Shown one piece after another: positions 37,431 to 46,268 of a DNA stretch of 64,000 nt. Position 1 is the first letter of the stretch; the number at the start of each line of letters is the position of its first letter. The notes below the pieces were generated by a model. The model searched no databases, was not told where the DNA came from, and saw only the letters and a list, made by a program, of their open reading frames with translations. Source of the stretch: Gemmobacter aquarius (GTDB lineage: Bacteria > Pseudomonadota > Alphaproteobacteria > Rhodobacterales > Rhodobacteraceae); NCBI RefSeq assembly GCF_003060865.1, contig NZ_CP028918.1, positions 3,630,577 through 3,694,576 on the forward strand, given 5' to 3'. Made by a program: the position numbers and the translations under genes.

Positions 37431-37790
37431 ATGCCGCCGATGGAAATCCTGTCTGACCTGATGCTTGGGCTGGGGGCGTTCGGCGCGATGGCCTACTGCC
37501 ATATTCTGTCAGGAAGGCTGAAGCGATTCAATGCGTTGGAAAGCGGGATGGGCGGTGCGATTGCCGTGCTGTCGGCGCAGGTGGACGATATGACCCGGGC
37601 GTTGAACGCGGCGCAGAGGCAGGCGCAACAGTCGTCCGAGGGGCTGTCGGCGCTGGTTGCGCGGGGTGATGCGGCAGCGGCGCGGCTAGAGCTTTTGATG
37701 GCCTCGATGCATGATCTGCCGGACGAGGAGCCTGGCAAACGCCTGCGCGTGGTGCGCCGTCGCGGGGCTTTTGCCGAGGCTGCAGAATGA
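37431..37790 (+). CDS. Conserved-looking membrane-anchored coiled-coil protein in the fliL-motA run
   Basis: A 119-residue protein not recognised by name. An N-terminal hydrophobic helix (LMLGLGAFGAMAYCHILS) is followed by basic residues and a long alanine/glutamine-rich helix (residues about 35-100) that should form a coiled coil, then a basic C-terminus (KRLRVVRRR). GGAG precedes the ATG by ten bases. It lies 12 nt after fliL and overlaps the MotE-like gene (ATGA), so it is expressed with the motor genes. Confidence 0.75.
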   Translation: MPPMEILSDLMLGLGAFGAMAYCHILSGRLKRFNALESGMGGAIAVLSAQVDDMTRALNAAQRQAQQSSEGLSALVARGDAAAARLELLMASMHDLPDEEPGKRLRVVRRRGAFAEAAE

Positions 37791-38341
37791 AGCGGTGGCA
37801 GGGCAGGGGCGCCTTGGCGATGATCGCGCTTTTGTGTGCCGGATCGGGCGCCTTACGTCTGGGCTTTGGCGCGGGGGCCGCGCTGGCGCTGGTGCCGGAC
37901 CAGGGCGCTACCGAAGCGGCAGGCCTGTGCAGCCCGCCGCCCGCTGCGGTGGCACAGGCCCTGACCGAACGCGAAGCGCTGCTTGCCGACCGCGAGGCGG
38001 CCTTGGCCGATCGCATGGCCGCGCTGGCGTTGGCGGAAAAAGCCGTCCAGACGCGCATGGCCGAAATGGCCGAGGCGCGCGACAGCCTGATGCAGGTGGT
38101 CGCCGTGGCGGACGGGGCGGCTGAAAAAGACCTCTCGCGCCTGACTGCCGTGTACGAGGCGATGAAACCGGCTGATGCCGCGCGGCTGTTCGCGGCCATG
38201 TCACCCGATTTCGCGGCGGGCTTTCTGGGCCGGATGCGCCCCGAAACGGCGGCCGCGGTGATGGCCGCGCTCGACCCGAAGGCCGCCTATGGCATCAGTG
38301 CCCTCATCGCGGGCCGGAACGCGAATGCGCCGACCGACTAA
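37787..38341 (+). CDS. MotE-like protein with MgtE-N-type helical domain
   Basis: A 184-residue protein: N-terminal signal or anchor (ALAMIALLCAGSGALRLGFGAGAAL), a heptad-rich helix (residues about 60-105, with EREALLADREAALADRMAAL), then a C-terminal MgtE-N-like superhelical domain (YEAMKPADAARLFAAMSPDFAAGFLGRMRPETAAAVMAAL). Such proteins are annotated MotE-like in Alphaproteobacteria; in Sinorhizobium MotE is a periplasmic chaperone of the motor protein MotC. The domain is structurally related to FliG. It sits two genes ahead of a large periplasmic motor-cluster protein. Confidence 0.75.
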   Translation: MKRWQGRGALAMIALLCAGSGALRLGFGAGAALALVPDQGATEAAGLCSPPPAAVAQALTEREALLADREAALADRMAALALAEKAVQTRMAEMAEARDSLMQVVAVADGAAEKDLSRLTAVYEAMKPADAARLFAAMSPDFAAGFLGRMRPETAAAVMAALDPKAAYGISALIAGRNANAPTD

Positions 38342-38398
38342 GGGCTTTGTTAATCGCAACAGGCGAGACTGCCGGTAACTAGAGTTGGGGGTTGGGTC

Positions 38399-39268
38399 AT
38401 GTTCGGCATCATCGGCATCGTCGTGATCATGGTGATGGTCTTTGGCGGCTATGTCGCCGCGGGCGGCAAGATGGCTATCATCTTGCACGCGCTGCCCTTC
38501 GAGATGGTGATGATCGGCGGCGCGGCGGTCGGGGCCTTCATCATCTCGAACGACCCTGCCACCGTGAAGCACACGATGAAGGATATTCCGCGCGTCTTCA
38601 AAGGCACCAAGTGGAAGACCGGCGACTATCGTGATCTTTTGTGCCTGCTGTTCGAACTGATCCGCCTTGCGCGCACCAATCCCGTCGGACTTGAGGAACA
38701 TATCGAGGCGCCGCAATCTTCCGCCATCTTCGGGCGCTATCCGCGCGTTCTGGCCGACCATGACGCGACCGACCTGATTTGCGATACGTTCCGCGCCGCT
38801 TCGATGAATTACGACGATCCGCATCAGGTCGAAGAGGTGCTCGACAAGCGCACCGAATCGGCCACGCATCACGCCATGCATTCCAGCCATGCCTTGCAGA
38901 ACATGGCCGATGCCCTGCCCGCGCTGGGCATTGTCGCCGCCGTTCTGGGGGTCATCAAGACCATGGGGTCGATCGACCAGCCGCCGGAAATTCTGGGCAA
39001 GATGATCGGCGGCGCGCTGGTCGGCACCTTTCTGGGTGTGTTCATCGCCTATGGTCTGGTCGGGCCCTTCGCGGCGCGGCTGAAATCCGTGGTCGAAGAA
39101 GACGCGCAATTCTATCGCCTGATCCGCGAGGTTCTGGTGGCCAACTTGCACAGCCATCCGGCCAATATCTGCATCGAGGTCGGGCGCCAAAACACGCCGC
39201 ACAGCGCAAGGCCCAGTTTCGCCGAGTTGGAACAGGCGCTTCGCAACCTGAAGGCCGAAGCAGCATGA
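38399..39268 (+). CDS. motA: Flagellar stator protein MotA
   Basis: A 289-residue MotA-type protein with four predicted membrane helices. The N-terminus FGIIGIVVIMVMVFGGYVAAGGK is typical. The large cytoplasmic loop contains RDLLCLLFELIRLARTNPVG, and the second helix pair contains ADALPALGIVAAVLGVIKTMGSID (conserved Pro) and GGALVGTFLGVFIAYGLVGP. MotA pairs with MotB to form the proton channel. Here motA and motB are 10 kb apart, which is unusual against the classic motAB order. Its stop overlaps the next gene. Confidence 0.93.
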   Translation: MFGIIGIVVIMVMVFGGYVAAGGKMAIILHALPFEMVMIGGAAVGAFIISNDPATVKHTMKDIPRVFKGTKWKTGDYRDLLCLLFELIRLARTNPVGLEEHIEAPQSSAIFGRYPRVLADHDATDLICDTFRAASMNYDDPHQVEEVLDKRTESATHHAMHSSHALQNMADALPALGIVAAVLGVIKTMGSIDQPPEILGKMIGGALVGTFLGVFIAYGLVGPFAARLKSVVEEDAQFYRLIREVLVANLHSHPANICIEVGRQNTPHSARPSFAELEQALRNLKAEAA

Positions 39269-41382
39269 TCCGGCTTTTCCTGCTGTTCCTTCTGCTGGCC
39301 ACACCTGCCGCCGCGCAGGCCGTCCGTGTTAGCTCGGGCGAGCATGAGGGGTTTACCCGTGTCGTTCTGCAATATGGCCAGCCGGTCGACTGGCAGGTTG
39401 GCCGCACCGCCGACGGCTACGAATTGCGGCTGACCGGAAATGCGCCACGCTATGACCTGTCGCGCGCGTTCGACATCATCGGGCGCGACAGGCTGTCGGG
39501 TCTTTGGGTCGATCCCGATACGGGCGGGCTGCGAATCGGTGTGGCTTGTGCCTGCCATGCCTTGCCCTTTGCGCTGCGCCCCGACACCGTGGTGATCGAC
39601 TTGCGCGACGGACCAGCGCCGACGGGCTGGAGCTTCGAGGCGGCGCTTGACGGTACCGACGTTCCCTCGCTTGGCACAAAAGCGCCCGGTCCGGTCGGCC
39701 CCGTGCCGTGGAACTGGCGCGACATGGCGCTGGGGGGCCGGTGGAGCGGTTCTGAACCGTCGGTAGTGCCGCAGCCGCTTTTGCCCGAAACGCCAAGCCC
39801 GCGGAACATCGTGCTGGAAACCGCGCTTGCCGAAGGCTTCGCCCGTGCCGCGACGCAGGGTCTTGTCGATCCGGTAGGAAAGCCCCCGCCTGTGAAAGAG
39901 CCAGCGGCCGAAGCCCCGGAAATGGCGCAGATCAGCCTTGGGATTCAGGCGCGACCAGCCTCGCAACAAGCGGTGGCCCTGTCGGCCCAGGGTGTGCAAT
40001 GCCCCGGAGAGACGCGTCTTGCCCTGCAAGACTGGGGCGATGACCGCCCGATCCGGGAACAGATGGCCGATGCCACGACCAGCCTTGCCGGAGAATTCGA
40101 CCGAACAGAGTCAGAGGCGCTGTTCCGTGCCATCCGCTTCCAGCTTTTTCTGGGGTTCGGCGCCGAGGCACGCGCCCTGATGCGTGCCTTTGACGGCCCC
40201 AAGCCGGATGCGCCCTTGTGGACTACGCTGTCGCTCATAGTGGATGGCGGCACCGATCCGGATGGCGCGCTGCGGGGCCTTGCCGGATGCGATGATCCGG
40301 CGGCGCTTTGGGCCACGCTTGCCGATCCGGCCCTATCACTGGCCGAGGTGAACACGACCGCGTTGTTGCGGACGTTTTCGGCACTTCCGCCGCATCTGCG
40401 CTTGCAGGTCGGTCCCGGTCTGGCGGAACGGTTCATGTCGGCGGGTGACACCACCACAGCGCAGGGCCTGTCCGACGCGATCCTGCGACCGCTCGCATCC
40501 GACGATGACCGGCGGGCCACGCTTATGCAGGTGCGTCTGGCGCTCGAGGCGGGCGATGCCGCCACCGCGGACCGGTTCTTGACGCAGCTTCTGCAAGACC
40601 CTGGCCCGCTTTCGGCGCAGGCAACGGTGGCGCAGATCGACCTTGCCGCCTTGACGGGCGCGCCGGTTGCACAGGCTACGGTCACGTCGGTACAAGCCAT
40701 CTTGCGCGAGGCTGACGCGACACAGGCACCCGTGCTGGCGCGGGCGCTCGTGCTGTCTCTCGCCCTGTCTGGCGATTTCGACGCGGCGTTTCGGGCGCTG
40801 CCTGACAGCCCGGAAACGCTTGGGGCATTGTGGCGGATACTTGCGGAAAAGGGGCCCGATGATGCGCTGGTCACACAGTCCCTGTCGCTTGACGTGTCGA
40901 CACAATCCGCACTGTCGGCCGAAACCCGGCGCGTGCTGGCGGATCGTCTGCTGACGCTCGGCTTTCCCGATGCGGCGCGGTTCTGGGTGGGTGGCGACGA
41001 TCCGCTTCTTTCGGCCCGGGCGGCGCTTGCGTCCGGTCAACCGGCCGAGGTGCTGCGTCTGCTGGGTCCCGCCGATGGCGAGGAGGCCCGCACGCTAAAG
41101 GCCCGGGCGTTGGTTAAGCTTGATGCAGCAGCGGCCGTTCCGGCCTTTGCCGCCTTGGGCGATGCCGCTTCTGCCGAGCGCGCCGCGCGGCTGGCCGAGG
41201 CATGGCCCGAACTCGCTGCGAACGGGCAAGAACCGTGGCGCCGCGTGGCGGAAAGCCTTGCCGCGCCTGCCACGCCCGAAACCGCGCTGGCCCGCAGCCG
41301 TGCGCTGGCCGACAGTTCGACCCGGACCGGGGCCGCAATCGACGCTCTGCTTGCCACGGTTCCGGCCCCCGACGCGCCCTAA
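39265..41382 (+). CDS. Large periplasmic AMIN-like/helical-repeat protein of the motor cluster
   Basis: A 705-residue exported protein (signal MIRLFLLFLLLATPAAAQA). Residues about 20-115 resemble an AMIN-type beta domain (VRVSSGEHEGFTRVVLQYG, YELRLTGN, LPFALRPDTVVIDLRDGPAP). A proline-rich linker follows, then from about residue 245 helix-pair repeats resembling TPR/HEAT units (LEAGDAATADRFLTQLL, LALSGDFDAAFRALPDSPETLGALWRILAE). It is coupled to motA (ATGA). By position it could play the part of the periplasmic stator factors MotC (Sinorhizobium) or MotF (Rhodobacter), but similarity is not clear enough for a name. Confidence 0.75.
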   Translation: MIRLFLLFLLLATPAAAQAVRVSSGEHEGFTRVVLQYGQPVDWQVGRTADGYELRLTGNAPRYDLSRAFDIIGRDRLSGLWVDPDTGGLRIGVACACHALPFALRPDTVVIDLRDGPAPTGWSFEAALDGTDVPSLGTKAPGPVGPVPWNWRDMALGGRWSGSEPSVVPQPLLPETPSPRNIVLETALAEGFARAATQGLVDPVGKPPPVKEPAAEAPEMAQISLGIQARPASQQAVALSAQGVQCPGETRLALQDWGDDRPIREQMADATTSLAGEFDRTESEALFRAIRFQLFLGFGAEARALMRAFDGPKPDAPLWTTLSLIVDGGTDPDGALRGLAGCDDPAALWATLADPALSLAEVNTTALLRTFSALPPHLRLQVGPGLAERFMSAGDTTTAQGLSDAILRPLASDDDRRATLMQVRLALEAGDAATADRFLTQLLQDPGPLSAQATVAQIDLAALTGAPVAQATVTSVQAILREADATQAPVLARALVLSLALSGDFDAAFRALPDSPETLGALWRILAEKGPDDALVTQSLSLDVSTQSALSAETRRVLADRLLTLGFPDAARFWVGGDDPLLSARAALASGQPAEVLRLLGPADGEEARTLKARALVKLDAAAAVPAFAALGDAASAERAARLAEAWPELAANGQEPWRRVAESLAAPATPETALARSRALADSSTRTGAAIDALLATVPAPDAP

Positions 41383-41439
41383 CGGTTCGGAAAGATTCGC
41401 CTGCTAGTCTGGCAAGACACAGCCTAGAAAGGGCATAGG

Positions 41440-42063
41440 GTGAGAACAGTGTTCCTGCTTCTGATGACGGCCGCACCACCCGTCTGGGCTGCCGAAACCT
41501 GTGATATCGCGGCCGAGCAGGCGGCGCAGGAAAGTGGCGTGCCGCTGGCCATCCTGTCCGCGATCACCCGCGCCGAAACCCGCAACGGCAGCGGCGCGCC
41601 TTGGCCGTGGACTATCAACCACGCAGGAACCGGCGAATGGTTCGATACGCCCGATCAGGCCTTGGCCCGGATCGACGCTTTGGTGGCGGCGGGCGAAAGC
41701 CTTGATATAGGCTGCTTCCAGATCAACACGCGCTGGCACGGCAATGCCTTCGGATCGTCGGCAGATATGCTCGACCCGCTGACGAATGCCCGCTATGCCG
41801 CGCGCTATCTGCTTGAGCTTTATGGCGAGAGCGCGGATTGGAAAGCGGCTGTCGCTTCGTATCATTCGCGCGATCCCGACCGTGGCGATCGATATGCCGA
41901 CCGAGTGGCGCTGATCATGCGCGAGGCGGGTGCACCGGTCGAACCGGTCGCCGATCCGATGCCGCGCGAAAACGGCTTTCCGCTGTTGCTGGCGGGCGAT
42001 CCGGTCAGTCACGGGTCATTGTTCGGGGCGGCGGGGCTGCTTGGCCCGCTGGTCGGACCATGA
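41440..42063 (+). CDS. Flagellar lytic transglycosylase (SltF-like)
   Basis: A 207-residue exported protein (signal MRTVFLLLMTAAPPVWA) with a transglycosylase SLT domain: AAQESGVPLAILSAITRAETRNG carries the catalytic Glu, followed by WPWTINHAG, IGCFQINTRWHG and AVASYHSRDPDRGDRYADRV. It probably opens peptidoglycan for rod assembly, as SltF does in Rhodobacter sphaeroides. FlgJ in this island has only the rod-binding part, so a separate muramidase is needed. The GTG start follows GGGCATAGG; the stop overlaps flhA (ATGA). Confidence 0.87.
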   Translation: MRTVFLLLMTAAPPVWAAETCDIAAEQAAQESGVPLAILSAITRAETRNGSGAPWPWTINHAGTGEWFDTPDQALARIDALVAAGESLDIGCFQINTRWHGNAFGSSADMLDPLTNARYAARYLLELYGESADWKAAVASYHSRDPDRGDRYADRVALIMREAGAPVEPVADPMPRENGFPLLLAGDPVSHGSLFGAAGLLGPLVGP

Positions 42064-44123
42064 CCATGCCCGCGCTTGCTGCGCTGTTTCGCCCGACGAT
42101 CCTGCTTGCCTTGGCCTTGATGTCGGTCATCGCCATGATGGTGCTGCCGGTTCCGGCATGGCTGCTCGACCTCGGGCTTGCGCTGTCCTTCGCTTTGGCG
42201 ATCCTGATGCTGACGATCACGCTGTTCATCGAGCGTCCGCTAGATTTTTCAGCCTTTCCGACGATCCTTCTGGCCTCGCTGCTGCTGCGGCTGGCGCTGA
42301 ACGTTTCGTCGACCAAGCTGATCATCTCGCAGGGGCATACCGGAACCGATGCAGCGGGCCATGTGATCGAAGGCTTCGCGAATTTCGTAATGGGCGGCGA
42401 TGTGGTGCTGGGTCTGGTGATCTTTGTCGTGATCCTGATCGTCAATTTCATCGTCATCACGAAAGGCGCCGGCCGCATGGCCGAAGTGGGCGCCCGCTTC
42501 GCGCTTGACGGGATGCCGGGGCGGCAGTTGGCGATCGATGCCGATGTGGCGGCAGGCGCGATCGACCACGCCGAGGCAAAGACGCGGCGCGAACGGGAAC
42601 TGGCCGAGACGACCTTTTTCGGCTCGCTCGACGGCGCGTCGAAATTCGTCAAGGGCGATGCGGTCGCGGGGCTTTTGATCACGCTGCTCAATCTGGTCGT
42701 CGGGTTGATCGTGGGCACGCTGGTGCACGGGTTGCCGCTGGGCGAAGCCTTTGAAACCTATACGATCCTTACGGTTGGTGACGGGCTGGTCACGCAGATC
42801 CCGGCGGTGGTCATCTCGGTCGCCACGGCGCTGTTGCTGGCGCGGGGTGGTGGCTCGGGTGCGGCGGACGTGTCGTTCTTTGCACAGTTGGGAAGGTATC
42901 CTTCGGCGCTGGCGACCGTGGCGGGGCTGCTTGCGCTGTTCGCTCTGGTGCCCGGCCTGCCGATGCTGCCGTTTCTTGCGGGTGCGGCGGGTCTGGGCGC
43001 GCTGGCCTGGCGCGGGTCGCGCCCGGTCGAGGTGGCGATGGTCGCCAAGGTCGAACCCGTCCGCCCTCGACCCATCGGCGACATGCTCGATTTCGACGAA
43101 TTGCATATCGAATTCGCGACCGATCTGGTGGCGATGGCGCTCGATCCGGCCACCGGGCTTGAGGCACGGGTGGGCAACATGCGGGCGCATGTGGCTGCGA
43201 ATTACGGCTTTATCCTGCCGGAAATCCGGCTGACCGATGAGGCATCGTTGCAGCCCGGAACCTACCGGATCCGGATACAGGGGGTCGAGCGGGTGCGGGA
43301 CCGGCTTTTTCCGGATCAGGTGCTGGTTCTTTTGGCCGACGGCATCCCCGCGCCGCCCGGGCTGGATGTGCGCGAACCGGTGTTCGGCGCGCCCGCCCGC
43401 TGGATCGCGACTGACCGGCAGGAAGACGCGGCGCTGGCGGGGCTGACGGTCGTCTCACCGCCCGAGGTGCTGGCCACGCATCTGCTGGAGACGATCCGCG
43501 CCAACCTGTCGCGGCTGCTATCGCTGCGCGGGCTGCGCCGCCTGCTCGATGAATTCGTGAACGTGTCCGATCCCGACCGCGCAACGGCGAACCGGCGGCT
43601 TCTGGACGAGATGATGCCCGACAAGGTGCCGAACGATCTGCTTCTGGCCACGCTGCGGCTGTTGCTCGAAGAGCGGGTTTCGGTGCGTAATCTGCCGCTG
43701 ATTTTGGAAGCCATCGCCGAATCGCGCAGCCTCGGGCGGGCCGAAGCGGTGGCCGACCATGTGCGCCAACGCCTCGGTTTCCAGATCGTGGCCGAGCTGC
43801 GACGCGAGGACGGGACGGTGCCGCTGGTGCAGCTTGCGCCTGAATGGGAAAAGATTTTCAATCAATATCAGATAGATGCGCCCGGTGGGGCGAGGGATGT
43901 CGCCCTGCCGCCCGATGTCTTTGCCCGTCTTGCCAACGGCTTTGCCGACCGCATCGCGCGGCTGGCCGAAGGCGGAACCCATGCGGCAGTCGTGACCACG
44001 GCCCAGCGCCGACGCTTCTTGCGGACGGTCGCCGTGGCCAAGGGGCTTGCCACGCCGGTGCTGGCCTATGAGGAGATCAGCGCCGATGCCAAACCGGCCC
44101 TGATGGGGCAGATCGCGGCATGA
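42060..44123 (+). CDS. flhA: Flagellar export gate protein FlhA
   Basis: A 687-residue protein: eight membrane helices in the first 320 residues, with the FlhA motif [37 protein letters not shown] (I for V at one position) in the FHIPEP loop region, then a large cytoplasmic domain ([44 protein letters not shown]). It forms the nonameric ring that receives export substrates. The ATG overlaps the SltF-like stop and its stop overlaps fliR. Confidence 0.96.
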   Translation: [687 protein letters not shown]

Positions 44124-44878
44124 TGCAGGATCTGGCGCAGCTTATGGTCCTGCTCGACGCCGCGCTGCGGCCCTTGGTGATGACGTTCCTGCGTGTCGGC
44201 GCGGTCATGGCGCTTTTGCCCGCCTTTGGCGAGCAATCGGTTCCGGCGCGGTTGCGGCTGGTGATCGCCCTGGCCTTTACCGCCGTGGTCGCGCCCGCCG
44301 TGATGGACCGGCACACGGGCGATGCGGTTTTGCTGCCCGCCTTGGCCGAGGTGCTTTCGGGCCTGCTGATCGGGCTGTCGCTGCGGCTGTTGGTGCTAGC
44401 CTTGCAAACGGCGGGTGCGATTGCGGCGCAGTCGGCCTCGCTTTCGCAATTGTTCGCCACGGCAGGTGCCGAGCCGCAACCGGCCTTTGGCACGCTGTTC
44501 ACGCTGGGCGGGTTGGCGCTGGCGGTGCAGGCGGGGCTGCATGTGCGGGCGGCCGAGTTGATGATCCTGTCCTACGACCTTTTGCCCGCGGGCCGCATAC
44601 CCGCCGCATCCGATGTGGCGACATGGGGCACGGCGCAGGGTGCGCGGGCGCTTTCGCTTGCGTTGTCGCTTTCGGCACCCTTCGTTATCGCCGCTGTCTT
44701 GTGGAACGTTGCGCTGGGCGTGCTGAACCGTGCGATGCCGCAACTGATGGTGTCGTTCATCGGGGCTCCTGCGCTGTCGCTCGGGGCGCTGGTCCTGTTG
44801 GCGCTGGTCACACCGCTTTTGCTGCCCGTCTGGCTGGCGGCGCTGCATGCCACCCTGCAAAACCCGTTTGCGCCATGA
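44120..44878 (+). CDS. fliR: Flagellar export gate protein FliR
   Basis: A 252-residue inner-membrane protein with five to six helices. FLRVGAVMALLPAFGEQSVPARLRLVIALAFT is near the N-terminus, LIGLSLRLLVLALQTAGAIAAQSASLSQLFA in the middle, and VLNRAMPQLMVSFIGAPALSLGALVLLALV towards the C-terminus. It is part of the FliPQR gate. Two adjacent ATG codons (44120, 44123) could serve as start. It lies between flhA and flhB with 4-nt overlaps at both ends. Confidence 0.94.
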   Translation: MMQDLAQLMVLLDAALRPLVMTFLRVGAVMALLPAFGEQSVPARLRLVIALAFTAVVAPAVMDRHTGDAVLLPALAEVLSGLLIGLSLRLLVLALQTAGAIAAQSASLSQLFATAGAEPQPAFGTLFTLGGLALAVQAGLHVRAAELMILSYDLLPAGRIPAASDVATWGTAQGARALSLALSLSAPFVIAAVLWNVALGVLNRAMPQLMVSFIGAPALSLGALVLLALVTPLLLPVWLAALHATLQNPFAP

Positions 44879-45951
44879 GCGAGACTGACGACAAGCCGCA
44901 CGACCCGTCGCAAAAGCGGCTCGACGATGCGCGCAAGCGGGGCGAAATTCCGCGTTCGCAAGATGTGCTGACGGCGGCGACCTATGCGGGATTTCTGGCC
45001 GCAGGGTTCGCCTTTGGTCCGGTGGCGCTGTTGGCGGCGGCGGATGTGGCGACACGCATGCTGGCGCAGGCCGACCGGCTTTCGCCACAGGCGATGTCAA
45101 GCGGCGCGCATGCCTTGCAAACGCTGGTCGGCCCGCTGATCCTGCCCTTGTTGCCGTTTTTCCTGATGCCCGCGCTTGTGGTCTGCGTCGTGCTTGCGGC
45201 CGAGCGCGGGGTGATCTTTGCACCCGAAAAGCTGATGCCCAAACTGTCGCGCATCGATCCTGTGGCGGCGTTGGGGCATAAGTTCGGGCCTGACGGGATG
45301 GTCGAGTTCGCCAAGAGCACGGCCAAGATCGTGCTGACCGGCTGGCTTTTGTTCTGGTTTCTGGGCCGGCACGCAGCCGATCTGTTCAGCACCGTGGCGC
45401 TTTCGCCCGCGCAGGGGCTGGCGCTGATGTTGCGGCTGACGCTCCAGTTCCTGTTTCTGGTGTTTCTTGTGTCGCTGGCTTTTGGCGCGCTCGATTACCT
45501 GTGGCAGGTTTTGCGGCACAAGTCGCGCAACCGCATGTCGCGTCAGGAACTGGTCGAAGAACATAAGGAATCCGAGGGCGACCCGCATTTCCGCCAACAC
45601 CGCCGCCAGAGGGGGCAGGAAATCGCCATGAACCGGATGCTGCGCGATGTCGAAACCGCCGATGTGGTCGTGGTGAACCCGACGCATTACGCCGTGGCGC
45701 TGAAATGGAACCGCGCCAAGCGACAGGCGCCCGTTTGCGTGGCCAAGGGGGTGGACGAAATCGCCGCCGCGATCCGCGCCAAGGCGGCAGAACATGGCGT
45801 GCCGATCCACCGCGACCCACCCACTGCGCGGGCGATCTTTGCTTCGGTCAATCTGGGCCAGCCGGTCCAGCCAGACCACTACCGCGCCGTTGCAGCCGCG
45901 ATCCGCTTTGCCGAAGCGATGCGGAAGCGTGCCAGAAAGCGGCTGCAATGA
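44875..45951 (+). CDS. flhB: Flagellar export switch protein FlhB
   Basis: A 358-residue protein with four membrane helices in the first 215 residues and a cytoplasmic domain bearing the self-cleavage motif NPTHYAVAL (Asn268-Pro-Thr-His271). KRLDDARKRGEIPRSQDV at the N-terminus and SRQELVEEHKESEGDPH in the linker are diagnostic. FlhB switches export from hook to filament substrates, together with FliK, which is encoded 10 kb downstream. ATGA overlaps occur at both ends. Confidence 0.96.
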   Translation: MSETDDKPHDPSQKRLDDARKRGEIPRSQDVLTAATYAGFLAAGFAFGPVALLAAADVATRMLAQADRLSPQAMSSGAHALQTLVGPLILPLLPFFLMPALVVCVVLAAERGVIFAPEKLMPKLSRIDPVAALGHKFGPDGMVEFAKSTAKIVLTGWLLFWFLGRHAADLFSTVALSPAQGLALMLRLTLQFLFLVFLVSLAFGALDYLWQVLRHKSRNRMSRQELVEEHKESEGDPHFRQHRRQRGQEIAMNRMLRDVETADVVVVNPTHYAVALKWNRAKRQAPVCVAKGVDEIAAAIRAKAAEHGVPIHRDPPTARAIFASVNLGQPVQPDHYRAVAAAIRFAEAMRKRARKRLQ

Positions 45952-46268
45952 CGAAGGATCCGCGCATCGACCGTCTGGTGGTGTTGTCGGGGCTGGTCCG
46001 CGACCATCGTCTGTCGCAACTCGCCGCTGCCACTGCCGCGCGTGACGCAACGGTTGCAATGCGCGACGGGCTGGTTGCGACGCAAAGCGACGATCCGGCG
46101 GCCTTGCAGGCGCAAGCGGTCTATGGCGTCTGGGTCGAACGCCAGCGCGAGGTTTTGGCGCTGCAGATCGACCGGCAGCAAGCCGAGGTTTCAGCGCATA
46201 CGGAAACGGCCCGCGTCGCCTTTGCGCGGGCCGTTGTGCTGGCAAAGCTGCGTGATCAGCTGTCCTGA
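45948..46268 (+). CDS. Small helical protein, possibly FliJ-like
   Basis: A 106-residue, almost entirely helical protein with long charged helices (DRLVVLSGLVRDHRLSQLAAATAARDATVAMRDG and ERQREVLALQIDRQQAEVSAHTETARVAFARAVV) that could form an antiparallel coiled coil like FliJ, the export chaperone-escort. Size and place after flhB fit that role, but sequence similarity is not decisive. It starts in an ATGA overlap with flhB and its end overlaps the convergent fliL-like gene by 13 nt. Confidence 0.65.
   Translation: MTKDPRIDRLVVLSGLVRDHRLSQLAAATAARDATVAMRDGLVATQSDDPAALQAQAVYGVWVERQREVLALQIDRQQAEVSAHTETARVAFARAVVLAKLRDQLS

Noticed and set aside
38338..38353. CtrA-like site upstream of motA (CTAA / TTAA)
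   Set aside because: The spacing is eight instead of seven bases, so it was left out of the candidate list.
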